The notes beneath the pieces are model-generated. The model made no database searches. It saw only the letters and a list, made by a program, of their open reading frames with translations, and was not told where the DNA came from. Positions 35,261 through 48,660 of a stretch of DNA of 64,000 nucleotides are shown piece by piece. Within the stretch, counting starts at the first letter, position 1. Each line of letters opens with the position of its first letter. Source of the stretch: Geosiphon pyriformis (Eukaryota; Glomeromycota; Glomeromycetes; Archaeosporales; Geosiphonaceae); assembly GCA_016748015.1 (NCBI GenBank), contig JAAOMT010000699.1, positions 138,420 through 202,419 of the forward strand. The letters run 5' to 3'. The position numbers and the translations under genes are program-made.

Positions 35261-36848
35261 GGTGGTGGTGATAATGATGATAATGATGATGATGAAGTGC
35301 ACCATATGGAAATTGGGCCAGAGGAACTTTCAGGAAAAGAATCCCCAATTTGCAAATATAAGGACATTGAAAAAGTATTATACCCCATTGAAAATGGTTC
35401 ACCTATTCGAGATTCTCTTCCAACTGGTGAGAAAAATGATAAAAAAACACCCGAAAAAATTTCACAGTCAGAGCAACAAGAACTAGTAAAAACCGTTGAC
35501 TCGCCTATACTAAAAAATGCCAGTAAACAATTAGAAGAGTCAATGATAACTACTCAATCTAAATTAAATTATACCGTTAAACAATTGTATAAAATCAAGG
35601 AAGATTTTGGAATGGCACAACAAGGCACAAAAATGGCTGTTAACGAAAATCCCAAAAAAGAATTGGATGAAACTTCCGAAGAACTACCACTTAGCCATCG
35701 TCGACGATTAGTCAAGGTGGGAATTAATCCTGCAAATCCAAAAACCAGGATAAACTCCCAAACAATAACTTCAGAGAACTTGGACAAGATAACAAAGTTT
35801 CCAATAGAAAAGTAATCACACCATAAATTTAAAAAATGATTCAAATATTATAACACTAAAATTCTTTACTTTTGTTAGATCTTTAACCAAAACAGTTAAT
35901 ACCACGAGTTTTCCTGAACAACGTGGGGAATTTCTAGAGAGCCAAAAGAAAGAAAAAATCTTGACCTATGCTGAAGAAGGAAAGCAAGATGAAAGAAAAA
36001 ATTTACTTCCAAATGGCGAAATTCCGAAAAATTGGGCCGAAGAGATGATTGCGGAAATTTCTAATAACGTTTACATTGCAGATCTACGCTTAAATCGTCG
36101 TCAACAAATTCCCCTTCCTCTTCCACCTGAAATTCAATCAAAGCGACGAGGAAGACCACCTGGTGCTAAAAACAAGAAAAAAGAAACCAATTCAGAGCAA
36201 ACAAAAACTGATGCTACCTCAATTCAAGTGACTAGAGCAAAGAAAAAAACAAAATATAAAATTTCGAATACTATTTTCGACACTCCAACCACCAAAATCC
36301 CGAAAAACCTCCAAGAAAAAGCAGAATCCAAACAACAAATATCCGAAAAAATTCAAACTAATAAATTAACATCCAGTATTAGAACAGACGAAAAAGTGCT
36401 TTCTTCCGATAAAGCAACTGCAACAGAGTTTTCTTCTGAGCAAGATCAAGAAAGCAGCAGCTCTAGTTCAGAAGAGAATCAGGAAAAGGATGAATATGAT
36501 AGAGACTTTTCTAGCACAATCCAAACTGGAAACTCTCGCTCACCATCACCGAGTGAAATATACATGCTAAATGATTTTGAGGAATCAGAATCAGAATCAG
36601 AATCGGAAATAGATACGAAACTTGAACTTGAACAAGATAATAAATCATCAACCAAACTAACAGAAGAACCACTCTTGGCTTCTGAATTGCCAAATAAATT
36701 CCAATCTCAAGAGAAAAAACAGCAGAAAAGTAGTCTCTTATCATCAAATTCTTTTTATAATATAAACGGCGCCATTTTTAAAGCTTTATACTCTATTCCA
36801 ATGGGTCCAAAGAAATCTGATTCGATCAATACAGCAAACCTGATGTAA
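34424..36848 (+). CDS. AT-hook protein with poly-Asp/poly-Gly tract, two exons, about 785 residues
   Basis: Exon 1 is 34424-35811 and exon 2 is 35879-36848, joined by a 67-base GT-AG intron that keeps the frame. The start is the ATG in AACAGATGGC; the frame upstream has no earlier ATG. The N-terminal half is Pro-, Asn- and Ser-rich and basic. A (GAT)n tract encodes about 25 Asp followed by eight Gly (about residues 253-285). Exon 2 carries an AT-hook (KRRGRPPGAKNKKK, about 551-564) preceded by an RRQQIPLPLPPE segment, and then Ser/Glu-rich acidic runs. The hook and acidic low complexity point to a nuclear, DNA-associated regulator. I do not recognise a named family. Confidence 0.8.
35185..35270 (+). 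repeat. (GAT)n then (GGT)n microsatellite in coding sequence
   Basis: The trinucleotide runs encode the Asp and Gly tracts of the AT-hook protein. Their length is likely to vary between strains. Confidence 0.9.
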
Positions 36849-37581
36849 GAATTAAACTTTTAAAGTATCCATTTTAGTATATATAACCATACTATAGTAT
36901 TGAAGTAGTTTTTCTCTAACAAAAATAATAATAAACTTGTTAATGTTTTAGTAATACTTTGACTCAATTTTGAATTCATGGAGTGTCTTTTAAATTTGGA
37001 TATACTATAAGTTTTTGACAGTCAGCTCCAAGATTTAAACTCGTCAGATTTCAGTCAACGCATTCTGTAATACCTTCTATTCTGAGTTTGATAATTTAAT
37101 CAAGGGTTTTGTAATTATGGGTTAGGACTAAAGATTCATAAAGAATATATATATTAAATCCATTTTTCATCAATTGAAAGTCGAGTATTTCGAAACAAAA
37201 GAAAAATTAAGAGTAAAGACTAATGTTGATTTCAGAGTAAGATATTAGAAAAATTATATTAGAACAATGAAATACAATTGTTTAATCTGTTTTTGAGGAA
37301 TTTTCAATAATTAATTCGAAAGAAAACACCATGAAATGAATCTCAAAACACATATACAGTAAAACTCGTGAAATTTCATTTTCAAGTATCTTGAGAAATA
37401 ATACTCCTTTTTGTTTGATACAGAAAAATTAATAATATAAAACTTTATTAAAAATGTTAGATCTGAATCAGAATGAACACATGAAAAAAATAATAATCAA
37501 GATTTATTGTTAAAAACACTTAATCTTGAACCTTTTCATTTAGATAAAATTGAAAATTGGGAATATCGGTATTAAGAACCC
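36849..37581. other. Intergenic between convergent genes
   Basis: Convergent 3' flanks of the AT-hook gene and the first intact lipase-like gene. No gene seen. Confidence 0.6.
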
Positions 37582-39019
37582 TCATTTTTTTAAGATCATG
37601 GGAGGACACTGGGACATCAAATGACCAAAATATGGACCTAGATGAGGATTTAACGTAGGTATAAAATCATTCTCAGTTGCTGCATTACAATCCTAAAAAG
37701 TAAAATTTGCAGAATTTTGGATTAAAAAAGAACAAAGTTTCGAATTAATCTCTTAACCATTTAATAACAATTTTTTACCGGTGATTCAGAAATATGTTGA
37801 AAAACATCCACGGCTCCGATACATTCAAATACTATAAAATTAGAATTTAAGCAATCGCAATGAGTAATAGGTGAAATCCAATACTCTCTTTGATGATGAG
37901 ATAAACCATTTTCTACTGTTGGAATCGGAAGTTTTGGTATTGGATCGTTTGAATATGTGATCCGATATATGGAACTTGGTAGCATTCGATTGACATAGTT
38001 CGCAAAAGCTATGTTACCCATGCGTGGTTGACCATATGTGTATACTTCAATTTCGTATTGATATCGCTGAGATAAAAGTACAAGAGCGGCAAATATAGCA
38101 TAAACTGGTATAAAAAAAGGAATGGAGAAAAAAGTAAAATATCTCAAATCAAGAACTTTATTGTATCATCATCATCATAATCATCATCATCATCATAATC
38201 ATTATCATCATCATTATCATGATGTTAATTACGAATTCATGCCTACCACCACCAACTCCATGTCCAACAAAACGAAGCCTATCTTTAAATTTGTCACGGG
38301 ATTTCCTTTCCAACTGCGAAATTCTTTGTTTCAATGTTGGAAATCCAGCTTGAAATTCCCAATAAAACTCTGCGTCTACCATTGCCTCTGGAATATTGCT
38401 ATAAGAAGTCAAAATTCGTCCTGATTTTCCAAAATTGAGATCTAATTCTATTCCTCTAAATAAAATCTGAAAATATTCCATTTCAGGTACGAATTCTAGT
38501 TTCACTATAATGATGACATGTTTGAATTACCAAAAAAAAAGTTCAAGAGAAGGTTCAACTTTAAAAAATAAGAGCAAGATTGGAAAAAAAGTATGAAATA
38601 CCATAAAATTTGGGTGTCAATTGAAAAATATTTCGAGTTTTAGGTTCAATTTCTATGCATGAGGCAATTTTTGCTAATATCGAAAAATGTTGTATTTTTT
38701 TTACAATGGGATGATGATGTATTAATTGGCGTTTAACTGGTTCGTCGAAAACTGTGTTATATTCTGTAAATTCATCATTTTGTGATCTTGCTAATTGCCT
38801 GGAATTTTGAAAATTTTTTGTTTGATCAAGAGTCAAATTTGTTCTGTTTGTGAACTTAATAATTTTGAAAGGTGAGTTTTCGTAATATATTCTTGATTTT
38901 GAAATTGAGAAAATGGTGTAATAAATTGTCACTATAATTATTGATGAAAATACTGGCCACAATGGATATAAAAAAATTGATTTGAGTAATTTTGGTCTCC
39001 TTAAAGCATTCCCATCCAT
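37582..39019 (-). CDS. Class 3 lipase-like protein, serine nucleophile replaced (GHGVGG), four exons
   Basis: Exons are 39019-38602, 38504-38247, 38104-37779 and 37692-37582 (phases 1, 1, 0), giving 370 residues. A signal anchor lies at about residues 12-38. Lipase features: an IASC segment near 129, LFRG, DAEFYWEFQAG, GHGVGG at 220-225 (Gly where the Ser of GHSLGG belongs), YTYGQPRMGN, NDPIPKLP (Asp position) and LSHHQREYWI (His position), then two late Cys motifs (CDC, DCNAA). The fold is kept but the classical Ser-His-Asp triad is incomplete. It is probably membrane-anchored or secreted. Intron 2 contains an ATC microsatellite. It points away from the +-strand pair at 41-45 kb. Confidence 0.87.
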
Positions 39020-41276
39020 TATGACTATGAGTTAAAAATGTTTATATAAAAAAAAAGTTAAATTTTTTCACTGAATATGATTGAATATATAAATTATAAT
39101 CTTTATTAAAACTTTGCAAATCTATAACGTTTACTCATAACATAAATATATCATGAAATGGCATTAATCTGCCAAAGCTTAACAAGGAACCGATTATTAT
39201 CAAACCATAAAAATTCCATTTATGGATCCAGGAAATTTATGTCGGAAGTAAAGTTTATGAAAAATGATAACACTTAATTATCAGTAAATCTCATTTAATT
39301 TTTTATAAATTCGAGTGAAAAAAAAAATTATTTTCTATAAAAATGAATTTTTCCTTTGTATAAATAGACGAAAAATTCAGAGATTATATATATTATGGTA
39401 TACGAGAAAAAATTGAAACAGTTTCATTGCTCAAATTTGGAAAGTAAATGATCAAAAAACAAATTTTAAAAAGAGTTGAACTTTTGAATCAAAATTTTCA
39501 AAAAACTTACAGTTATTTAATTAAGAAGGTGGCAAAGTTAAGAATTCAAATATATATATTAAAAGAATTTGAAGTATTGAAAAAGCAAACAGGGACGATA
39601 TTCATATGCTAAAAATTTTGCTTTTTGTAAATAGTTTGAAATTATTTTGCTGAATAATTTTGATAGATAACTTTCATGATTTAATTAAAAATTTTTTTTA
39701 TTAATCAATAGTTTCATTTTCACCCTGTCAATGATCAATAATGAGATTTATTTTGCAAATTTAAATCCGTGTTATAATGAATATTATATTCCCATTAATA
39801 ATAAAATATTCCTTTTTCTCTTTAAATTTACTTCAATTAAACACCTTTATTTCAATTTCTATATTATAAATACTTTTATTAATTGGCCAAGTTATAATCC
39901 AAATATTCAACAAAGTTTACTAAACATTTTTATATTCGTATCGAGTCAGTAGCTTGTTGTTTTTTTTTAGTTTATTTTTTGAATCGAACCAAATCAAGTC
40001 GTTTTGTTGTAAAAACCCACAAAAACACTCGTAAAACTTCACTTCTCACTGATATCTTTTCAATAATTTAGTAATTTCCAACTTATTTTGAATATTAAAT
40101 AAATTTTAAAGCCAAATTACGTGAAAAAAAATTTCTGACGCTTGAAGAAACAATTAATTGTAAATAACGGTCAAATCGGTAAAAAAATTTTGGAATTCGT
40201 ACCATGGAATCTTTTTTAAAGTTTACAAAGAGGTTTGCAAAGACCAGTGTCATTAGTATAATCAATAGATTTCGATAATAAATAGGTAAAAACTCATGAA
40301 GTTATAAATCTTATAAAATTAATTCCAAATTTCATTTCACACAATAATTTATTATTTTTCAATTTTTGTCAAGACACTGGGAAAAAACGAGGAATTTCAA
40401 AAGATTGTCAAAGAAAACATGAAAAAACAGAATTAGATTGATCGGGTATGGTGCTGGTAGTTCATGCTCTTTTTGAAACCACAACATATCACATTTAAAA
40501 CTATAAACTTTGGTCAATCTATAATAGAAAATCGTGTTTTAGAGCCCATGTTTGATGATAGGTATGTCGGGGTAACTCTTTTAAAAATGATTATTTTCCA
40601 AAACATGCATTCATCACCCAAAATAATACTGGATATTCGTAATTTTGCACAAGATAAGATGAAAATCTAAGAGAATTTTACATGAATAGCTTGAAATACG
40701 AGATCTTGAAAAGGAGTTTCTCGGGTCATTAATAAGTCTATTACGGGTCAGATTCGATCAAAGGAGTTTAGGTAAATTATTTAAAGATATCCGTCAATGA
40801 TTGAAACAAAAAAAAACTTCAAACAAAAATAACATTTATTGATTAATTTGAAAAGTTTATAATTTTTAGACTGAGTAGCAAGATATTTTCCCTGGAATTA
40901 ATAGAGAAGCTGCTGTGCTCCACTTGTATGATTCATGATTAAGCAAAGAAGAATTGACCTTGAAGTTGTAGCGCAAAGCTTTAATTAGAAAAGTTAAAAT
41001 AGTCCGTCAAGGAGAGATATCAGTTGATCTTTTCTCATGTTTTCAACCTATTTTAATGTAAAGCTCGAATTTTTGAGTTGGCTATAAAAAAGTTTCTTAT
41101 AAGAATGTTGGTTTAACAATTTCTGCAATCAAAACAAATAAATAAATGTGAGTAAATTAATGTTTTCATTCTAATCCCTAAAATGGTTTCTTCTTTTTTT
41201 TTTATCAATCAACAAAAAATTCAATATTTTGAAAGTCCTGAAAATCTCAAAGTAAAACTCCCTAATTTTGTGTTCT
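39020..41276. other. Intergenic between divergent lipase-like genes
   Basis: Contains both promoters. No gene is convincing; the short ORFs at 39731 and 40464 have no recognisable content. Confidence 0.6.
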
Positions 41277-43018
41277 ATGAAAGTTTTTAAAAAGCTCATC
41301 TTTAGAAATTATTCCTCAAAGTCAATAAATAAAAATTTTATAAGCAATGAAATGTTTCGAATTAAAACGGCAAATAAAAAATTTTTCACAGTTTTTTTAA
41401 CAATGGTTATGGCATGTATAGTGGTGACCTATAATTCCCCTGTAGAAGCTATGAGCGTTGTGAAAAAGTTTTCGAAAAGAAAGATTCCATTTATTTCAGG
41501 AAGCATTAAACCTGCCCAAGAATTTATTGAAATAGAAAACAAAGAAAATAATGATTTTATTTTGTCTGAAGACAATTGGAGTAATCTCGAGAATTCAGCT
41601 ATTATTTCAGATCTTTCACTATATCCTGAACTTTCACCAGATTCGCAGTTCTATGAAAAATCTCTAATTAATTTTAGCTTTCAAAAAAATTCAAATTCAG
41701 AAGAAAGTTTAATCGAATTGAAAAAAGATCCAAAAATATACAGCATCTTGGAGCAGAAAAATTCCCTCGAGATTCAAAAGTTTAATGATTCTACAAAATT
41801 TGAAGTTGAAACTTTTTACAACAATCTTCCTGAACTACCTTCAGCCGGTGTAGATCTTTTAACTTTTCCTGAACCAACAAATGAAACTATACAAAACACC
41901 ACCAAAATTAATGTTATTCCTATCGCGGTAGAGATGCTCAAGAAATTCATTGATATGGCATATATCGCAAATTTTCCGTATTGCCTTGAAGACAATGAAT
42001 TGTTTGATTTTTCGGAACACATTAAAGGTAAAAATATTTCATAAAAAAGTATGATTGTTAAATTTCACGCATTACAATATTTAAATTTCAGTTTCTACCA
42101 TTTTACAGTATACATTGCAGTAATAAACAGTGATGTAGAACGAGTTCTGCAAATCAGTTTTCAAAGCTCGCCGGATGATGAAATATTACTGATCGATGAA
42201 GAGTATGATATATTAGTTCCTTATCCAGATATTCCAGACGCTCTTGTACATAAAAAGTATTACAAAAGATTTATGCAAAGAGAAAGATCTATTTCAAATT
42301 TGATAAAAGGTTTTCAAAAAAAAAACCAAAACTATCAACTTCATTTCACAGGTCATGGTTCGGGAGGTGGTGAGTATTTCTTTAATACAATATCAAAAAT
42401 TTTCATTTTTTCAAAAAAAAATAATTTTTTCTTGTAATATTATTTTATTTTATTTTATTTTATTTTATTTTCTAGTTTATGCTATATTTACAGCATTATT
42501 AATAAAAAGAGAGAGAAAAAAATCAGTTATTTCAGTTTTTACCTTTGGCCAGCCAAGAGTTGGAAATAAATATTTTGCAAATTATGTGAATCAAATATTT
42601 AAAAACGTATATCGAGTGACAATTCGGGATGATCCAATAACGTTGTTACCACCACAAGAAAAGGGATTCATCCATTATTGGACAGAAATATTTATTGATC
42701 CGGTGGCAAAAGAAGTGGTTGAATGTAAAGCAATTGAAAATGAAAATCCGGTAATTTATTATTATTATTATTTTAATACAGTGATTTTTAAATACCAAAA
42801 AAAATTCTAAATCTTTTAAATTTTCCTATATGATCCAATTAATTTTTTTATAGACTTGTGCTAATTCTGTAAAATATGAGCGTACCGCTTATATAGATCA
42901 TGGAAAAAGTATGAAACCACATTATGGCTCATATTTTGAAACAACGATGGGGAAATGTATTCCGAGGCCAATATAATTATCAATAATCAAAAAGAAGATG
43001 CTTTTTATTTCATATAAA
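41277..43018 (+). CDS. Class 3 lipase-like protein (GHGSGG), four exons, 483 residues
   Basis: Exons are 41277-42027, 42109-42369, 42476-42750 and 42854-43018 with GT-AG introns and phases 1, 1, 0. A membrane segment lies at about residues 36-52. A long acidic, low-similarity region (to about 205) separates it from the lipase part: FIDMAYIANFPYC, then DALVHKKYYKRFM, HFTGHGSGG (GHGSGG at 332-337, Gly at the nucleophile position), FTFGQPRVGN, RDDPITLLPP (Asp) and FIHYWTEIFI (His). The FRG strand motif seen in its relatives reads ISFQSS here. It ends with a relaxed C-terminus compared with the neighbour at 43.6 kb. The start could also be the in-frame ATG at 41352. Confidence 0.83.
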
Positions 43019-43613
43019 AATCAATTTGAAAAAAGATGTTATGTGAATTAATGGAGGGGGGAGGGGGGAGAGGGGGGGAGTGGGAAATGGTGATAGGTCT
43101 GATTCAAATCTAATTCCTAATTAAATAAAAGTTGTGAAAGTTAAAAAAAATATATTTTAAAAGATGGTCAAAAATTCTGGCATTTAATTTCAAACATTAA
43201 ATTAAAATCTTTTTAGTAAATAATTCTCAATCAATCAATCAATCAATTAATACATATCATATCATACCCATATCATATCATACCCATATCATACCATATC
43301 ATATAGTATACATATTATACATATCATATCACATGATAAATATTCAAAACAATTTTTCAATCTCTCATATAATTAATTATAGAAAGAAGGGTGAAACAAT
43401 TAACTATTGATATCGGTGTGAAAATCTTTTAACTATTCTCCGAAAAGCTCTTTCAAAGAATAAACAAACAAAATTATAACGATTTCCTGTGAAGAATTTG
43501 TTAGATATAAAAGTTAGAAATACCCATATTTAAATAAATAAATAAATATATATATCATATTTTTTGAGATAAAGATCAAAATTCTCGATTTTTAGTAAAA
43601 TATTTGGATAAGA
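43019..43613. other. Intergenic with G-rich tract and simple repeats
   Basis: A strongly G-rich run on the plus strand (about 43052-43082, many GGGG blocks) is followed by (TCAA)n near 43226-43247 and a CATATCATACC-type tandem array at about 43254-43335. It separates the two tandem lipase-like genes. Confidence 0.8.
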
Positions 43614-45305
43614 ATGTATCAAGCCAAATTTTATAACAAAAAAAATCAATTACCCCAATTTATCAGTATTTCAATTACAATTATATCTTTATTTTTTTCT
43701 TGGTACTTGCTTGATATTTTTTTGCTTTGTGTAAGTTCTTTCAGTCTTCCAAGAACAGTAATAGAAAAAAGGCAAATTTTAAATTATCCTGACGAAAATG
43801 ACAGTCTTAATTTTACTCAGAAGAATGATGATGGAATAGCTGAATTGATTCCAATCAATGATTTTTATACGTCAAATCTTGAACAAATTTATTCAGAATT
43901 ATGGATCCCAGACAATTTAGAGAATATTTCTGATGAAATTTCTGCAAATACTTCAACAAGATTAAATGAACCACAAAACATACTCGTATCAAACGTAAAA
44001 GATGCTTTAGAAGCTGCTTTTGAAAATCCCATTGAAAATATCTCAAGGAACGACGGTGTTGAAAAGAAAGATGACAAAAGTATTTTAGATATTCAGGATA
44101 CATTCCAAGCAGTGGGAGATCCAAATAATTCAAGTATCGGGACGACTGAAAAAGATAATATTTATTTTGATATTTCAGCCGAGACAAAAGGCAACAAACA
44201 AGTTAAAATTGATTCATATGTTCGTAAAAAATTGACTGCAATTGCGAAACTGGCTAATCTTTCTTATTGTGTGAAAATGTATGAATTTAGTGAATATATT
44301 CAAGGTGAATCATGTGTTCTTTAAAATTTTCACTAATTAATGAATTCACTTTTAAAGAAAATTTTTTCAACCATAAATTATTTCACATCTTTAATAGTCA
44401 ACATAATAAAAACTGGCAATACATTCAAAAACCGACGAGTTTTTATTAGTTTCAGAGGAAAACTTCCACCCAAAGTACAAAGATATTCAGATGAGGATAC
44501 TAAATCCGATTTTGCCAAATTAATTATTCGTGAGGATTACGAAATGATCAATTACCCTAATGTACCACGAGCTCAAGTTCATCGAACTTTTTATATGAAT
44601 TTTAAAATTCATGCAAAAGTTTTATTTATCATTTTACAACGACATTATCCTTCTATGGAATATCATTTTACTGGACATGGATCTGGGGGCTGTAAGTTGA
44701 AAATTTTATTTTATTGATTTAATTGAAAGTTAATTCATTTTATTGGTCATAAATTTTAAAAGTAATATTGTTATATCTATCAGCATATGCTATATATATG
44801 GCTCTTTATATGAAAAGATACTCAACGTATTATGATAGAGAAATATTTATCTATACATTTGGTCAACCACGTTCGGGTGATCGAAATTTCGCAAAGCACG
44901 TTAACTACCAAATCACGCAAGTATGGCGAGTCACATCTAAAAATGATCCAATATCACTCTTACCTCCACTCAGCGAAGGTTTTCGACACCACAAAAAGGA
45001 AGTTTTTTTTGATCAACAATCTAAAAATTATATTCGGTGTGATGCCGCAGTTTTTGAATCTCCGGTATTTTTATTTTTTTTTAAGAATTTATGATTTCCT
45101 GAAAAGTTAAATTTCTAAATTCCAATGCTTGTTCTGAAGCTTAAAATAAATATTTCTCATTAATTTTTAGAATTGCGCAAATTCGGTCATTTACAAACGA
45201 GATGACTATACATATCACTCTAAAAGTTGGGCCTCGCACATGGGACCATATTTCGGAACTACAATGGGTCAATGCCCTGGTCTATACCCATCTTTTGATT
45301 TTTAG
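43614..45305 (+). CDS. Class 3 lipase-like protein (GHGSGG), four exons, 466 residues
   Basis: Exons are 43614-44304, 44398-44691, 44784-45064 and 45171-45305, phases 1, 1, 0. A strong hydrophobic anchor lies at about residues 15-43. An acidic spacer follows, then IAKLANLSYC, ISFRGKLPP, AQVHRTFYMNF, FTGHGSGG (GHGSGG at 323-328, no Ser at the nucleophile position), YTFGQPRSGD, KNDPISLLPP (Asp), FRHHKKEVFF (His) and a tail with NCANS and GPYFGTTMGQCP. It lies head-to-tail with the gene at 41.3 kb, which it resembles most (both GHGSGG, both with a long spacer), so the two probably arose by tandem duplication. Confidence 0.86.
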
Positions 45306-48300
45306 GAACAAAATAAGCTAATAAACTAAAAAATTGCAAATAAAATAAAATGCATATATAGAATTGCCAGTTAAACTTATTTTAAGAATTAGCTAAAAAT
45401 TACAAAGTCCCAAAATCGTCTTTATAATTGAGAACATCCAAAGGAGTTGTTAAACCTTGATATTCAATGATCAAATTATTCTGCTTAAATAATGTCTGGG
45501 GGCAAGATTTATCAAATTATTATTGATCCAAAAATACTTTTTAATACACTTGAGTCCCAGTACGAAATTAATTAACTTGGTATTATTGGATCAAAGTCTC
45601 TTTTATAAATTTTTATTCATCTCAACTCATTTGATTAAGATGAGCGCTTAAGTTTTCTCCATTGAAGTCTAGATTTTATATGCAAGGGTCGGTTGGCTTT
45701 CTTCATAACTGAATAAAAGTATTGAAATATTCTTAGTAGCTAAAATAAAACAGAGGAACAATGGGATTAAATTATTATTTCTTCGTCTTTTTTGACTATG
45801 AGGTAATACGAAATGTAATTCACCAATCTTATTTTCGAAAAATTGTTATAACCCCTGCAAGCTACACATTACAAAATATTTAATGGAAGATTTGAAAGAA
45901 AAAAGAGTAAATATTTACAAAAGAATATACAGTGCTAAAGATAGTACTTGTTTAGCTTTTTGTGTAAACTTCTCTTGTCATGTTAAGAGGATTAGAAAAA
46001 AGACCTTTGAAATTAATCAGTTCTGTGATGATTAAGCTAACACAATCTATTAATATATTTACAAAAATTAAAACCAATCAATTCTATGAATTAAGTTAAA
46101 ATTAATGAAAAAATATAATTTCTCGAAGTTGGTTTTAAAGTTGCTAGCAATATATTTATCTTTATCAGATAAGGGTTAATAAATAACCCCCTCGTGGAGA
46201 AAAATTTCTATCTCCTCCTTTTTATATTCTTACTGGTTTTGATTAGAATTTCCTTTATCTTTTTTTCTTACTTTTAATATCACAAAAATTTCTATTTTCA
46301 AACAAATTAAAGTAAAAAAAAATATCAAAAAAAAACAATTAAAATTATTAGGTTTAGATGATAATGGCTTATTATTCTTTGATTTATTTGTTGAATGGTT
46401 ACTTAATATTTTGAGCTTTGACTATTGTATTTTTAATAATTTTTTCTATCTCTTTCAATTATTTAATAATTTTTAATAAATTTAATTAAAGAGTTTTCAA
46501 TCAAATATTAACCTCTGCTATTAAAAAAAAAGTTAATAGAAATCTTAATAACAAAAAAATAATGCTAAATTTTTCTAAAGAGCACAAAAATAAATTAAAA
46601 AGTTTGTAAGATATAAAAAAAAATTTGAATAAAAAACAAAACTTTTGAACCCAAAAAGAAAATGACTTCTTTTTTTCCATTTTTTTTTTTAAGTGATAAA
46701 AGAAAATAAAAAAGTATTAATTAAAGATGAAAACCTAAATTTTTTTATTTATTTTTATTACTGTAAATTTTTTAGTTTTTTAAGATTGAATAATTTAAAT
46801 GCAAAATTTCTGTCATTATCTTTTTCTTTAAAAGCCAAAACTACAATATTTAAAAATACTGTTTAAAGACACAAATGTTTAAGTCAATTAATAGTAAAAA
46901 AAAATAAGTTTGATAAAAAAAATGAATCAAAAAACATTTTAAAAAATAATTTATTTAATTTTATAATATAAAATTTAGCTAAATTTGAAAATATCAAAAT
47001 TTTAAAAATTAATTATGAAATTATTTTTTATTATTAAAATTTGGTAAACTTTTTTATTTGTTATTAAATTAAAAAATTAATACAACTTTTAAAGATTTGT
47101 TTATATATTTAATAGAAAAAAGTTAACAAATATATTAATAATTTATTTAATAATTAGGCCAATAATTAAGTTAAAAAATAATTTTAAAAATAAAATAGTT
47201 AAATATGTAATATTAATTAATAATATATAATTAAATTAATTAAAAATTATTATTTTAAGTTATAAATTTTTTAATCTAACTGTACCACTTCTAATTAAAT
47301 AAAATAAAAAATTCGATTAATTAAAAAGACTTGATAATTAATTTAAGTTGGTTTTCTAAAAATCAATTTTTTATATATTTATCTGTAATCAAATTAATAA
47401 ATAAGTTAATGTTCAAGTTAATGAAAATAATTAAGTTGCCAACTGCACTAAATAATATGAAAGCTTGATACATAATGGATAAGATAAGATAAAATAAAAT
47501 AAAAAACAATTATAACATATAATTCATTAATTTATAAAAATTAAAATCTATAACATAATAGATCTTCAATATTTCAAATATTATAAGTCTGGGCAATTCA
47601 AAAAAGTTATATTTAATAATATGCAAAATGTAATTGTAAAAAAATAAGTTTTCATTTTAAAAAATTTGTTAAACTTTTTTTTGAAATTAGTTTCAAATTC
47701 ATAAATAATTACAATTTAAACTATTTTTATTAAACCAAATAATATCAAAATTGCTTTAAAATGGTAAAAAACCCGAAAAAATTAACTGATAAATAAAAAA
47801 AAAAAAAAAAAATAGGTAGTTAAAAATATTTTAAAATTTAAAAAATTGAGACTATACTGTAATATTTATTAAAATAATGTAATTACGTATTTGAAGGGAA
47901 CATTTTTAATTAATCCATTGAACTTTTAAATTTATTATTTTAACATTGAATGCTTAAACTAGATCGTTTTTTTTTTGTTTTATTCTCATTCAATCTGTGT
48001 TATCAGCTAGCTGTTAAAATAAAATAAAATTAAGTAAAATGTGAGGATTCTGATCAAAGGGAAATTTTTTAAAACCTTGGCATTGTATGGTAGAAAATTC
48101 TTTTATTTATTACTTAAAATGCATTATTTAAACCTTTAATCCAAATTTTTAAAGTTTATTTCTAATTTCTCTTCAGATTGCATGAAAGAAATTATTAAAT
48201 AGTTTTTCAATCTCTCACATGCAACATCAAAAAAATGGTCCAAAATCCTTTGTAAATAAAAACCTCGAATACAAAGAATGAAGTTTTGGAAAACGTTAAA

Positions 48301-48660
48301 AAGCTATCGATAACTTCTTGCTTTATCTCAAAACTTAGACACATTCAGAATTGAATGTAATCATGAACTATTTGAGAAAGAGGCTTGAGCAAACAATTGT
48401 TATATCAAAATCAGGCAAATAGTTTTTTTTTTCTAAATAGTTTCCAAAATCTTTTTTTAGATTACTGCTCCTAGGTACTAATTTATATGATATTACAAAG
48501 TTATTGGCGTGAGGTAAAAATTTAATACTCAAAATTAAGAAATATGAAATATTTCTTCACTTTATAATTTTTTGAAAACCTCATCTCATTAATGTTAAAT
48601 CTCTAGAATCTTGCAAAAATTTAAGCTTATATGACTTGAACAACATTCAAATGATCAATT
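45306..48660. other. Intergenic, convergent flanks, 3.4 kb
   Basis: AT-rich, increasingly so from 46.2 to 47.9 kb. No gene or clear transposon is recognised. Confidence 0.6.

Noticed and set aside
35091-35486. ORFs with poly-His, poly-Met or poly-Ser
   Set aside because: Shadow frames of the GAT microsatellite in the AT-hook gene.
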